From the NCBI GenBank assembly GCA_003255025.1, contig QANY01000261.1, positions 1,490,607 to 1,554,606 on the forward strand: 64,000 nt of DNA, in the 5' to 3' direction. Under the pieces are notes generated by a model. It had not been told where the DNA came from and did no database searches. It was given only the letters and a program-made list of their open reading frames with translations. The stretch is from Datisca glomerata. Taxonomy: Eukaryota; Streptophyta; Magnoliopsida; Cucurbitales; Datiscaceae. Position numbers and translations under genes: made by a program. Of the stretch, positions 24,845 through 36,720 are shown one piece after another (position 1 is the stretch's first letter; each line of letters begins with the position of its first letter).

Positions 24845-27128
24845 ATTGGAAAAGGTGGCGCACGAGCGGCGAAGGCGTGACGGCTTTTTAAAAATTTAAT
24901 AAAAATGAATCATATATTTTTTGATAAAATGAAAACAAGCACGACGCAACGGTTTTCAAAATAAAAATTTGTATTGAAAAACTATTTTAAATTATGATTC
25001 ATTATATATTAAATCTAAGACATACATAGATAAGAATCATTATATCTCTTATAGTCTAAATCAAGCATCTTCGCAAACCAACGATCATGCGTTCCCACGA
25101 ACAATAGACTTCGAGATCCACACCAAGATCTTCCAATCCAGTCCTCAAACGCACTAGGACATGTATGTGCACGTAGAATAATCAAAGATACTTTTTCTGT
25201 CTCTAGATGTACTCAACACATGAGCTTTAGAAATTTACTGAGAATGATTAATTTTTGTGAGACAATCTTCTGAGAGAATATGATGATTATTGTCACAGAG
25301 CTTTTTGATTAACTTTTTAATCACAGAGAAAATTCACCTTGATAGTAATTGTGTTCTTCGTTGTCCATCAACACTGAAGCCAATAGAAAAATATTTATAT
25401 ATTTTTTTGATAATGGAAGATCAAATTTTTACGGATAAACTATAAATAATATTTAATTTCAAAATTACCATTGTAGTGGGACTCACTGTAATTTTTGCAC
25501 AACTGTAATACAACACGACACTGTAGTTGTCATGAGCTATCACAGTGTCTCAGGACACTGTGCCACGACACTACAATATTAAACCCCCACTACTACAGTG
25601 CCACATGGCACTACAATAGTTCATGTCAATCTTTGATCATCAATCAATGATTGACACATGACAATTACTATGAATTAAATATTTATTTTAATAAGATTAA
25701 ATATTTAGATATCAGCTAATTCAAAATTAACATATCTGATTATCCTTATCAACTAACTTATCTGTTAGTTCACAAATAATAGATTTAATTGATTCAAACT
25801 AATATCTAATAATAATTTATAATTATCTAATATCGCAAATTAGATATTTTATCTTTCTTATCGATAATTAGAAAATTTAATTGTTATATATATGTAATTT
25901 TCAAAATTTATATATAAATAATTTAATTAATTAATCACACATAATTATCTCATAATTACGTACTTACCCCAGAATAAAATTTTCTTTTGCAAGTCAGCTC
26001 ATATTTTGAAATATTCACGCCCAGACTGCGTAGTACAGATTATTAGGATTCATTATATAATGAATCTTATCCATGGATAAGATGTATATGATTCTTATCC
26101 ATGTATGTCTTAGATTTAATATATAATGAATCTAATTTAAAATAATTTTTCAATCAAATATTCATTATATTAAATCTTAAGCTTTAATAAATCAGATTAT
26201 TAATTAAACTCTTTAATTAAATAATCTTATTTATTAATTCCATTATTACTCCACTATAAATATGAAATTTCACTCTTAGAGATTATATAATATATTTACA
26301 GAGTATTCTCGTGTAATCTATTGATATAATCATTTTGTATAGTTCTGTCCTCCAACTATTAGTTCATAAATTAGAACTGGTCAAAATTACGGTTTTACCA
26401 TTATAATTACCTATTGACCCTTAAGTACAATTAATTCACTAGTGAATGACTAATTTATAATCGTATTATAAATTTGAGCTCAATAATCATTCAATTCCAG
26501 AATTAACACTTAAGAGAACCAATATACAACCGTTAGAAAATCTTGGATTTCAAATCTTGTAAGATCGTGTTCCTAGCCATCCATATCACTGAATTTTCAA
26601 AACAAAAGTCACTAGCTTGTTTTATAAACAAACTTTAACAAGTATAGGAGTTCATGACTAGTAGACATGTATAGGAGTTCATGACTACTCAAGATTCAGA
26701 CTGATCTACATATGATCATCAGATTGATGTGTATTCAATTTTGATAATAAATGGTATGTTAATAAAGATATTAATTCACATCGGTCATGTCATATATGAT
26801 CTTATTATATAAAGTAAATTCACTAACTATCACATCAATGATCCGGATTTAGATCACATGCATTCATAATGCTGAGTGAACCTTACTAGTAATCATTGAT
26901 TAAAGATTTCATACTTTAATATGTTATAGATATTTTTATTCACTATCTATGATCTTAATCTTCTCGTATTAATACAAGGTCATAGTCTCATTAATGAATA
27001 TAGAATTTTCATATATTTATATAAATTATTCAAAAATTATTTAAAAGAACAATTATAAACAAAATGTAATTTTATTAAATTTTATATTAAAATATCAATA
27101 CACATGCTTTGAGGGCATAACCCCAACA
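24845..27128 (-). mobile_element. 5' LTR of copia element B (complete, about 2.28 kb)
   Basis: The left end is tattggaaaagg, adjacent to the primer site, and the right end is gggcataaccccaaca at 27128, followed by the GTGGA duplication. It is the most complete LTR of the family here and fixes its length at about 2.28 kb. The internal palindromic block lies at about 25500-25620. A local duplication of ttcattatata and dagaatctt-like sequence near 26040-26160 looks like an internal insertion of the LTR's own left part. No long open frame is present. Confidence 0.8.
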
Positions 27129-27133
27129 GTGGA
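27129..27133. repeat. 5-bp target-site duplication GTGGA, right copy
   Basis: This is the right partner of the duplication at 7490-7494, abutting the LTR terminus caaca. Confidence 0.8.
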
Positions 27134-27720
27134 TTTGTTGAGGTCCTAATTTACGCATTGGTCGTGCTTGATTGCTAAGAGAGGTCTGGTCAGATATGAG
27201 TTGCTCGATGAACTGGTTGCCTGTTCTGTGCCAGGCGAGGTTGTAATCACCCGGGTTCAACCATTGCTAAATGTTTCCTGGTGAGGTCACTCATTTAGCC
27301 GTTCTGCGGTAGTGGTCGTTGTGCAGTTCTTGATTTTGGTCGTTCGGTATCTTTTCGATTAGGCTAGTTAGTGTAGTTTATTGTAGTGCACATTGGCTTA
27401 TTCTTGAGGTGATTAGCTAGTTTAGATGGAGTAGGGTGAGATAGTTAGGTTGTATGTGTTGTATTCTGGTTAGGTGTAGTTTTCCTTCTTTGGTTTGCTC
27501 TGTGTGATTCCTTAGTTTGGTTTTTGTGTTGTATCTTCGATGCGGTTAACTATTCTAGTTAGTTTGTCATGTGTGCTCTTCATATGTAACAGTATAGTGT
27601 GTAATTATAACCTATCTAGCTCTGAGCTTACCATTATAGTGTCTATTGTATACATGTCGTCTGCCCTTTCTATAAGTGTAAATCTTTTGATTGAATACAT
27701 TTACCTTTTGACAAAAAAAA
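27134..27720 (+). mobile_element. LINE-like retroposon, 3' part with A-tail
   Basis: The sequence continues the retroposon of 6876-7494 beyond the copia insertion. It is G/T-rich (ttgtagtgcacattgg, tagttaggttgtatgtg) and ends ttgattgaatacatttaccttttgac plus an A-tail at 27713-27720, the style of plant L1 3' ends. The next 11 bases, ataatgagtta, duplicate 6865-6875. A 69-codon open frame at 27540-27749 runs through the tail and is not convincing as a gene. Confidence 0.6.
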
Positions 27721-27731
27721 ATAATGAGTTA

Positions 27732-28667
27732 AAAGAATCAAAGTTATGAGCTCAGTATATTTTGGAGTAGTTCTGAAAATAATAATAAATTTCATAATTA
27801 TAATGGTAAAATGAAATATATTTAATTTGGTATAATATTAAATATAATGGTATTTTTGAAAATTTTGATTGGTTGGATAAATATGTCCAAATTTTTTTTC
27901 ACTTAAGTCTAAATATAGTACTAATATTGATTATTCGTATATTTTATTGTTTTTAAAATTTATAATGAATATGTATTAGATTTGTTAAAGATACACTAAT
28001 TGGTTTAACAAATATTTCTGTATGCGCATTTTATAAACTACACTATGCGAGTCATACATATACATTTTCATCAAATGTTTTTCAATTAAATAAATTAAAT
28101 TTACTTATTCTCCTTAAATATCATTTTTCTTGTTTCATTTAGAATATATCTTATTTCTAAACAAATATTTCATAACAATAGCTTTGCATTAAAGCTAAAT
28201 ATTTTGTAAATAAACAAATTAATTAATAAATCTGGTAAAAAGTATGTTGGATCATCACGTACATATCACATGCTAAATGACTAGTAAAATAAATATGCAC
28301 GCGCTAAATGACTAGTAAAATAAATGGTTATAGTTGCATAAATTTGAAAATAATATAGCATATTTAAGTTTGATAACTTATAATAAGGGCTATAAAGTTG
28401 GGTGGAAGAGGGAATGTCAACACTTAAGAAGTGAAGGTTCTGTCAAATTCTCATCAGGTGACTGGTGAGTGCTTGAACTTGATTTTGAAAGAAACTTCAA
28501 TCTTAAGTTATTCAACATTCTTCTAATGCCAACTTGTATGTGTTCAATTAAAAGATTCTCAATTTAATTAAGTAAAAGAAAAAATGGCTCCTTAAATACT
28601 TAACTTAGTGCTCCTCTCTGCATATTTTTGTATTCAATTGAGAAATTTACTGTAAGTAATGTTCAAC
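27732..28667. other. AT-rich intergenic with a short direct repeat
   Basis: No gene is seen. A 23-bp direct repeat, gctaaatgactagtaaaat plus aaat, occurs at 28272-28294 and 28303-28325, 31 bp apart. Confidence 0.5.
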
Positions 28668-28670
28668 TTA

Positions 28671-29927
28671 AGGGTTGTTTTTGGCTCCAGATATCTTGTG
28701 CATGGAATGGGAATCTCAGCATTATGTAGATGTTTGTTTCTCGAGTAGGGGTGGGAATCTAATAGGCTGGCATCCTTTGTTCCGCTTATGAGGAGGAATC
28801 ACAATCCTTCTCTCCCATCCTGCTATCAGCTATTCTGAAGGGAATGAATACGCAAGTGATTAACATCACCACCAAAATCATTAGCTTTGTCAACATTTGT
28901 GTCCAATTATTGCACAAAGATTCATCAACGCTTAGTAGTTCATTCTGTATGAACCTCAACCAAGTTTGGAAAAGGAACGAAGCTCGCTCTTGTTGATTTG
29001 CGAAAGTATGTTTCGTCTTATTTCTTTCTCTTCCCTTGGATCCGTTCTCTTTTCCATTTATTCTATTCTAATTATTAAACAAACCAATAATATAATGACA
29101 GGATAGGTTGTGGTACCGTGTTCAAGTTAATGAAATCACCAAATACGAGATAAGAAAAATAAATTTGAGAACTATGGGTCGGTGTGTCCGATGATTATGA
29201 TACTTGTGAGAGTTTAATTTCTATATAACCATTACATGCAATGTCATCTTCTTACTATGGTCTTGCTGTGTTTTTAGTGGTAGCATTTGAGTTTTTAACT
29301 ACTAAAGGAGACGTCTTTTCTACTCTTTTTTGCCCTATATCCTCTCTGCTTCCTCTTCAAGGTCTATGACTTTGTGTTGTTTGGTAACAGTTTTTAAAGC
29401 CATTTGTGATTCCTGTGTACAATTTGCCGAGCCCAAATGATTTGGCTACAATTTTGAAGCGTTCAAATTCTGTGGGACTTTGTATCATCTTTTGAGTTCA
29501 TTTTGCAGTATATACCTATTATAGACTAACTCTATGTGATATAGTCATTTCTTTCTTTGATGATGGTGTTTACTTAATAATTTAAAAACAAATAAAGCAT
29601 AATTTAACTCTAATTTTTGCTTCTCGATTATTGTTATTTTTTATAGTAAATAAACTTTAACTGATAGCAAGGTGTAAAAGAAAAATATCAATTGTTAAGA
29701 ATATTATAAGGTTAAGAAGGTCAAATTACAAGGTAGTATCCATTTCATCGTTTAAAAGTTTTATAAAATCAAATATAGTAATCATGCATTTTTATTAATC
29801 TAGTACAAGGTTTACACGCATTACAAAAGATAGCAATAATATATTCCCACAAATTTAATTCTCATTTATCACATTCCTACTAATTGTTCATACATGCAAT
29901 CTTAAAAATCTCATATCAAATTGCCCC
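28671..29927. mobile_element. Possible PIF/Harbinger-like non-autonomous element
   Basis: The left end agggttgttttt and the reverse complement of the right end (ggggcaatttga) are weakly similar, and both flanks carry TTA (28668-28670 and 29928-29930), the duplication expected for this superfamily. The terminal match is much poorer than in the element at 38811-40288, so this is a candidate only. No transposase is recognisable inside. Confidence 0.35.
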
Positions 29928-29930
29928 TTA

Positions 29931-30510
29931 GTATTGTTCACTGCTCTTCGTATCTTATAATCTAATACTGTGTATGTAACAATAAATTTATACACAAAGT
30001 AACAAAATAATAAAATACCAAACTAATAATTAACTTATTTGGTGTAGATCGACTTATACGTTTAATTATCTTGGTTTGTATTACTCAATCATGAAACTCT
30101 CCACATTGGTTTCTCAAAGAACTCATCTCAAGTCACCCGATCAACATGTTAGCTATAAGGGACTTCTATATTACCAGTAATAGAATGTGATTTTTAGGTA
30201 ACTAGCATAGTTATAGTACCTAATTAGATTTTTATCAAGCTTTTGAAAACATTAGATTTTTGTTAAGTTTGTTTAAGTTTTCAGATTTTTATAATTTATA
30301 TACCATAAATATCCTTCATCATATAATTTGAAATCATTAGTAGACAACTCCAATAAATAAGGAATTAAAATTAATAAGTTATAAATTTAAAAAGGTCATA
30401 TCTAATAATTAATCTCTTACTTATGGAATTCAATTTACTAGCAAATATTAATAATTTCAAAATTTCTCTATAAATAAAATAAAAAACCTCACTCTCATAT
30501 TCTAAATCTC
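29931..30510. other. AT-rich intergenic, no feature recognised
   Basis: I see no open frame, mobile-element end or RNA gene in this stretch. Confidence 0.5.
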
Positions 30511-30516
30511 AACAAA

Positions 30517-30628
30517 TCTCTCTCTCTGTCTCTCTCTCCCTCTTTCTCTCTTCTCTCTCTCTCTCTCTTTCTCTCCCCCTTCTCCTATCTCTCTCTCCCC
30601 CCTTCTCCTCTCTCTCTCCCACTCTCTC
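30517..30628. repeat. CT-rich microsatellite
   Basis: A pyrimidine tract of more than 100 bp is made of ctctct runs with ccc and ttct interruptions. Such tracts are unstable in length. It might be the 5' leader of an unannotated transcript, but no long open frame follows. Confidence 0.85.
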
Positions 30629-32870
30629 AAAAAATCATTTGTTAGGTACAAAATGATATCGTTTACGTGCATATTTGCATGTAGGGGAGACTCGACCTAA
30701 TATGGGGCCCTACACTAAAAATAAACAAAAATTGTAACACTTACCTCTAATAGTGAGCTATAGTATTTTAGCCATTTTTAAAAATAATTAAGCTAATAAC
30801 CAAACTATTGTGACCATAATTTTATATTCCCATTCCATCATTCTCTAAGAAAATTATTATTAATATATTTATTATATACATGTATCATCTATCAGTAATC
30901 TTAAGATTTTTAAAAATCTGATCGAATTGTTCTTTAGTAAATTTAAAAATCTTTAGATTTTCTTAGTTAAACAAAATGAAATTGTGTGACTACTAATATA
31001 AAAAATTGGTAAGACAAAAAATATATGCATGATATATATATAATCTGATTAACACTAATAATACAAAAAATGATTTGACATTTTCCTTTTTGACACAAAA
31101 TTCTTTTCTTTAAAAAATTAATATTTACATGAGATATATCATATGACAAAATAGGAATGATACGATTTATGTAGTTATTTTCATTACTTATATATAATAT
31201 CTTTATTGAGCATTTTATTTCTATAAGTACTTATGTAATTAAAGAACAATAATTTCTAAATATTTTCTCATATAGTTATTTATATAATTTTTTTCATAAT
31301 AATGCATGCTTTTTAAAGATAGAGCAATCCTTAATTTTAGAGGAATTAATTGTGATTTGCAGAGAAATATATATGTACTAATAAAATAATAAATATAAAT
31401 TCAGTATAATTATATATTTTTTATCGTAGACTTATTTTTTTTAAATTATAATTTTTCTTTAAATGCATAATTTTTTTAAGATTGGGCAATTCCTTATTTT
31501 TTACGAGAATTAGTGGTGATTTTTAGGTAAATATATGTTTTACTAATCAGATAAATAAATATAAATTTGGAGTAAATATATTGCAGTATATTTTTGAAAA
31601 TATATTTACTGACTTTTATTTAGATAACTACATAAGGAAATATATGTGTGTGTGTGTGTTGTGTATATATTTGGATTGCAATATTTATTTACTTAAAGGT
31701 TGTTATAAGTATTTATTAATATATATAATAATTATTTTATTAAATAATCGAAAATTCATCATTACTCTAATAATAATTATTACATCAACAAATGATAAGA
31801 AGTTATTAACAATAATATTTAGTAGTGTCGGTTAATACAGATTGACTGTATTACGAGGATAATAAAAATATACATTAATCTTCGTAAATATCTAATCTTA
31901 TTTTTACATATATATACATAATGTAGAACTAATAGTAAAAACTTAATTTTGTAACTAAATAATTATATATGAAAATAATAAAAGCTTATTATTTTAACCT
32001 AAAATGGATAACTCTTTCTGATAATTCAAAATTTAAAAATGATTTAGTTTAATTGTTAATTAGGATAAATGACATTGAATAAATGTACTTGATAATTTTG
32101 TTGACTTTTTCTAAAACCATTATTATTTTTTAATTATTATAATTTTTAGCTATTTGACAAAATAATTTCTTAATGATATATTTGGCTAAAACCCCCAAAA
32201 ATAATAACATCATACTCAAATTTTAATCTCAAGATGTATCTAAGAGTATTTTTTTAATGGGCCCAAGAGATGAAATGGAATTAAAAAAAATACATGTATT
32301 TAAGGGAGCTAAAAATATACATGTTTTTTTTTAAATAGGCATGAAGAGTTGAAAAGAAAGCACGAAAAAATAGAGTATGTATATAAGTGTTTTTTTAAGT
32401 AATTGTATCATACAGACATGTTTTGAAACCTGAGTTAGGGTCTAGTAGGGTTTCAATTATTTAGGTAAATAATAATTTTTTAGTCGCCATGTCTGCAATT
32501 ATTGAAGATGAATTTTGCTTGACATTTTTGCCCCATCACATGTAGATTACTGTGTTTGATTTCGTGGGACCATGATAATTAATAAGATTGTGTTATCTTT
32601 TATTTTAATTAATATATTATGGAATTTTAGTTATTAATGCAATTAATATATTTTATTTTAAAATCAGATTTAATTAGATATGTATATTTAATTTTTAAAG
32701 CCCACTTTTTATGGTGATTTCAGTTATGGAAATATATATTTTCCATTAACGATTGATAATTTATTCTGCAATTATAGTTTTGTTTGAAAAACTACTCTCT
32801 TTCATTCCAGAATTGATTATTGTGTTTATCAAACATCTAAAATACTCCACTTTCATCCTTATTTTGAACC
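30629..32870. other. Very AT-rich intergenic, no gene recognised
   Basis: I see no convincing coding sequence. A short (TG)n run lies at about 31646-31662. The open frame at 31581-31835 is AT-driven, with Ile/Tyr/Leu-rich low-complexity composition. Confidence 0.5.
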
Positions 32871-32884
32871 GGAACCATTCATCA

Positions 32885-33085
32885 ACATTCATCACCGATT
32901 GATAACGTTCATCACTGATTGATAACATTCATCACCGATTGACCGCCATTGACGTCGACAAACCTCCTTGACTTTCACCTGAAACATAACCATTGGTGGC
33001 AAAAGATAACTCTATTGACGTGGAATAACTCCATTCACGAGGGATAACTCCATTGACGAGAGAAAAACTCCATTGGCGGTGAAGA
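32885..33085. repeat. Short tandem repeats (20-bp unit, then a second array)
   Basis: Three copies of a 20-bp unit, attcatcaccgattgataa-like, occupy 32885-32944. An irregular array of aactccattgacgag units follows at about 33008-33085. Both look like local slippage or unequal exchange. Confidence 0.75.
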
Positions 33086-34080
33086 TAAATCATATTTTCT
33101 CAATAGGGGCTTACTGGGGTCAATGGTGGTCTCGAGAGTTTGGAGAATTTTTGGAATGATTTGCAACTACAGAAGTTTTTTTTTTAATTTTTTTGTTCTT
33201 TAGTTTTGATTGTATTTGATTGATAGATTTTTTATATAGTTAGGATAGTTACCTTAACTATAGTTTAAGTTTATACTATTTTTTTCCTGAAATATTATTG
33301 GTGGATTTCAAAATTTGAATTAGTCTCATTTAATAGAGGAGGTTTAGATTGGTTTACCGACTGGTTGAGGGCAGGGCGAGATTATTTAATTTTTGATTTT
33401 AAGTTTATAGAAAGTTTAATTTCTATTTAGTATCAATTATATTAATTTCTAAGTATATCAGTAATCTATTAATTACGGTGGTTGAGGGATTTGAAATTCC
33501 GCAGTTTAGGGGAGGCGTGATATATTGGTTTTTCAAATTTTCAGATTTTATCGTATATTTAGGTTGATTTCATAATAATCTATATATTTTTATTTTCTTA
33601 ATTATAGGGTATATCAATTATAGTCAGTTGATTTACTTGAATTAATAGTCTTGCGACTTTATATAGACGAAGGGTATTTTCATCTAAATTATTTGACTAT
33701 TGAGGAAATTTGCTATTTACTAATAGATCTAGAATACCTACTAATCCTTACAACATCCCTCCTAATCATGTCTATAATGTAATTTTTTTCCTTTTTTTTA
33801 AATGAGGCTCTAGGCCGGCTCTATTTAGAAAGTTAAAGAATCTTCATATTAATTATAATTTACACCTCAAATTTTAGGTTGAATATTCTTGATTCTGAAA
33901 AATAAACACCAATTGGAATCTATATGTACATGTGTAAATATTTGTTTGGTACTATGTAAATTGGATATGTGTTTTATAAATTGGTTATACTCTTTGTAAT
34001 TTGGTTCTATTCTTGATAAATATTAATGTGTAAATAATTTTTTAGATGATGTGTAAATATTAATAATCATTTGAGTGTCT
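33086..34080. other. AT-rich intergenic, no feature recognised
   Basis: No gene is seen between the short tandem repeats and the hAT-type element. Confidence 0.5.
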
Positions 34081-34088
34081 ATAAATTG
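34081..34088. repeat. 8-bp target-site duplication ATAAATTG, left
   Basis: ATAAATTG directly precedes the terminal taggggtg (34089). The same octamer lies at 35301-35308, after the opposite terminus. Eight bases is the duplication length of hAT transposases. Confidence 0.85.
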
Positions 34089-35300
34089 TAGGGGTGAAAA
34101 AAGGTATCGAGCCGACTGAATCGGACTGAAATGGTCGTTTGGTCAGTTATTTAAGTTATCTCAGATCGGTTCAGTTCAATATTTCTGCCGAACCGTAAGT
34201 TCAGTTCAGTTCAGAAAAACGTGTGATTACAAACCGAACTGAAATATAAATAAAATAAAATAAATTATATATATATATATTAAACCTATTTGTACAAACC
34301 CAAAATCACACCCTCTTCTCATTTCTACACGCTACCCTTTCCTCTTCGAAACTCTCTCTCCTTCTTTCTCCTCTTTGAAGCTTTTTGTTTTTCTCTACAA
34401 TTACTCACAGTGCCTCCCCTCTCTGAACTCTCTATCCTTCCCTCTTTCTTCTCTTGCTCTTCGATCTCTCTCTCTCATTCCCTTTCTCTTCTCTTTGAAC
34501 TCTCTCTCATTCCCAATCTCATCTCTTCTTACGCTCAGATATGCTCGAGATGGTGGCGCAAAGAGGATGACTTCATTTATCGAGAGCATCCTCAGATTTG
34601 CTCGAGAGGGTGGAGCAAACATGCTGGCTACTGAAAATCTGCTCAGATCTACTCAATCTCAGTCTCAGATCTGAGTAAATCTACTCAAATCTACTCAGAT
34701 CTGACTGTAAAAAATGTTGTCTTAGGTTTGTATTTTGGAGAATTTTAGCCTATGCCTCTAATTTCATCGATTTTTTTATTATGTAACTCTAATATTTTAA
34801 ATCAAGGTTTGTAGTTAATTTTGATTCTATACGTTTGTGTTGTTGTAATTTGGAGAATTTGTTTAGTGATAAGAGCAACGGTTTGCATTACTATTAGAAT
34901 TATGTTCTTACATTTTGTATTGTATATCACCGGCCAAATCTGCATTACAGATTATAAGTGTTTTTCTTGATTTAGTTTAGGGTTTGTGATTAAGAATATA
35001 AGTTTAATTTTTACTGATCTTAGATTTGTAATAGATTTAAGTTTGATTATTTCTGATTTAGGGTTTGTAATAACAAATTTTAAGTTCAATTTATGTTGAT
35101 TTTTCTTGTAGATGTATTTGATTACATATTTTATGTTTTATGTTTACTGATTCAGTGATTGGATTAGTGATTTTATGTTTTGATATATTTGATTACAGAT
35201 TGAAATAAAGAACCAACAAGCTGAACCAAAATTCACAATTCAGTTTGGATCGGTTCTTTTGACCCAAATAACCGACCGAACCGAACCATGAACACCTCTA
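34089..35300. mobile_element. Non-autonomous hAT-type DNA transposon (1.2 kb)
   Basis: The termini are TAGGGGTG on the left and CACCTCTA on the right, seven of eight bases inverted-complementary. Subterminal regions are full of inverted cggttcggt-like and accgaac motifs (gttcagttcagttcag at 34198, accgaccgaaccgaacc near 35270). A perfect 8-bp duplication flanks it. It has no transposase. The interior holds a pyrimidine-rich stretch and an open frame (34290-34680) rich in Ser/Leu, then repeats of ctcagatctactca. This interior may be captured host 5'-transcript sequence or simply low complexity. Confidence 0.85.
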
Positions 35301-35308
35301 ATAAATTG
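35301..35308. repeat. 8-bp target-site duplication ATAAATTG, right
   Basis: This matches the octamer at 34081-34088 exactly. Confidence 0.85.
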
Positions 35309-36180
35309 ATCATATTTACATGTAAATAATTAATTATATATAATTAACATGACTTAATTTTAATATCAATGCGTATTTACAAGAATTATACATTTCTAAA
35401 TATGGATATTGTATTTTTCTACAATTATGTATTAACATGAACATTACGTCTTTATGCATTTCTTATAAATATTCTCAGTGTCAGTGAGTATTTATAGTAA
35501 TTATACTTTGTCAAATTATAAAAAAATTTATATTTGGCACTATATCAATTAACATGAATATAAATGTAAAATTATGTATCAACATGCATATTCGTTGCAT
35601 AAATATAGTAACAAAAATCAAAGTCCTTTGTAAATGAAGATCTTTCATAAATGAGAAAAGAAGTAAAACTTTCACGTAATTCTTCATGAGATAAATATAG
35701 GAACAAAAATAAAAATCTTTTAAAAATAAAAAAAATTGAAAAATAGGATAGTTACTAATTCAAAATATTCCAAACAAAAAATATAGGGATAAAAAACAGT
35801 GAAATCTATGATTTTTTTGAAAATTTAAAAATTCATTAAATACAGAATATTATACCTGAATTATAAATAAAATAGGATTATTAAATATAATTATATTATA
35901 TATAAAAAACTTAATTAAGGATCATAAAAAATTCTAGATATTACTCAACATAATTTCTACAAAAAAGCACAAAAGTAAATAAATTAAAAACATTAAAATT
36001 TTAAGTACCATGCGTAATAATTATAATAATACTTTATTGTATATAATATAACATCATTCAATATATACACCTAGAGAAAATTATATTTCCGTAAAAATAC
36101 TTAGTATTAAATTGAAAAAAATGGTTTAAAGAATAATGATATTAAAAAGATATCAATAAATATTTACTTGTCCATGGATA
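35309..36180. other. AT-rich intergenic, no feature recognised
   Basis: I see no supported gene or repeat in this stretch. Confidence 0.5.
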
Positions 36181-36184
36181 ATAA

Positions 36185-36720
36185 CTACCCAAACCTAGAC
36201 CTCGACCCTTAATTCGAACCATACCCAAACCCTGATCCTGACCCAACCCTGACCCAGACCTCGACCAAAACATCGATTCTAATCCCGACCCTGACCCTGA
36301 CCCAGACTTTGACCACGACATCAATTCTGACCCAACCCTGACCCAGACCTCGACCAAAACATCGATTCTGATCCTGACCCCGACCCTGACCTAGACTTTG
36401 ACCACGACATCGATTCTAACTCCGACCTTAAGGTTGGGGATTCGGGGTCGGGTCAGGGAGATGGGGTCGAGTAGGACAAAGGTCGGGACGAGTCATGGGT
36501 CCAGTTTCGGGTGGAGTGGTGACGCTGATACAATCATTGATTCTTTCGGTGGTGCTTTTCCCGAGGTCAAAAATTCGGTCAAGGTCAGGAATCGGGTTGG
36601 TATGGGCCAAGAAGCCAGATCAGGACACGGGTCAGGACGAGTCATGGCTTGGAGAGTCAGGTCGGGAACAAATGTTGGGAAATCGGACTAGAGACATGGG
36701 TAGGGGAGTCGGCTGAGGGA
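36185..36720. repeat. C-rich/G-rich minisatellite with strand switch and quadruplex motifs
   Basis: The left half (about 36190-36425) is built of ccctgaccctgaccc and gaccacgacatcgattct modules, with a larger period of about 89 bp (gacccagacctcgacc at 36251 and 36340). At about 36430 the sequence switches to the complementary G-rich style (gggtcgggtcaggg). Canonical quadruplex motifs lie on the minus strand at 36284-36303 and on the plus strand at 36436-36466. Open frames in both directions (Gly/Ser/Trp-rich or Asp/Pro-rich) follow the repeat and are not taken as genes. Confidence 0.8.

Larger units (their letters stand above)
7495..27128 (-). mobile_element. Composite Ty1/copia nest (element B containing element A)
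   Basis: The left terminus is tgttg at 7495 and the right terminus is ccccaaca at 27128, flanked by the identical pentamer GTGGA. On the minus strand the order is 5' LTR (24845-27128), primer site (24830-24841), gag (about 22829-22006), protease, integrase and RT (about 21996-18983). A truncated LTR, a second gag-pol, a full LTR and finally an incomplete LTR (7495-9419) follow. The simplest reading is that element A inserted into the 3' LTR of element B, and one later deletion removed A's outer LTR end, the rest of B's 3' LTR and B's pol terminus. Every reading frame is broken by stops or shifts. Confidence 0.75.

Noticed and set aside
31581..31835. 84-codon frame
   Set aside because: Ile/Tyr/Leu-rich low-complexity peptide in very AT-rich DNA, with no motif.
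34290..34674. Overlapping Ser/Leu-rich frames of 99-114 codons
   Set aside because: They are encoded by a pyrimidine-rich tract inside the hAT-type element; no domain is visible, so no gene is called.
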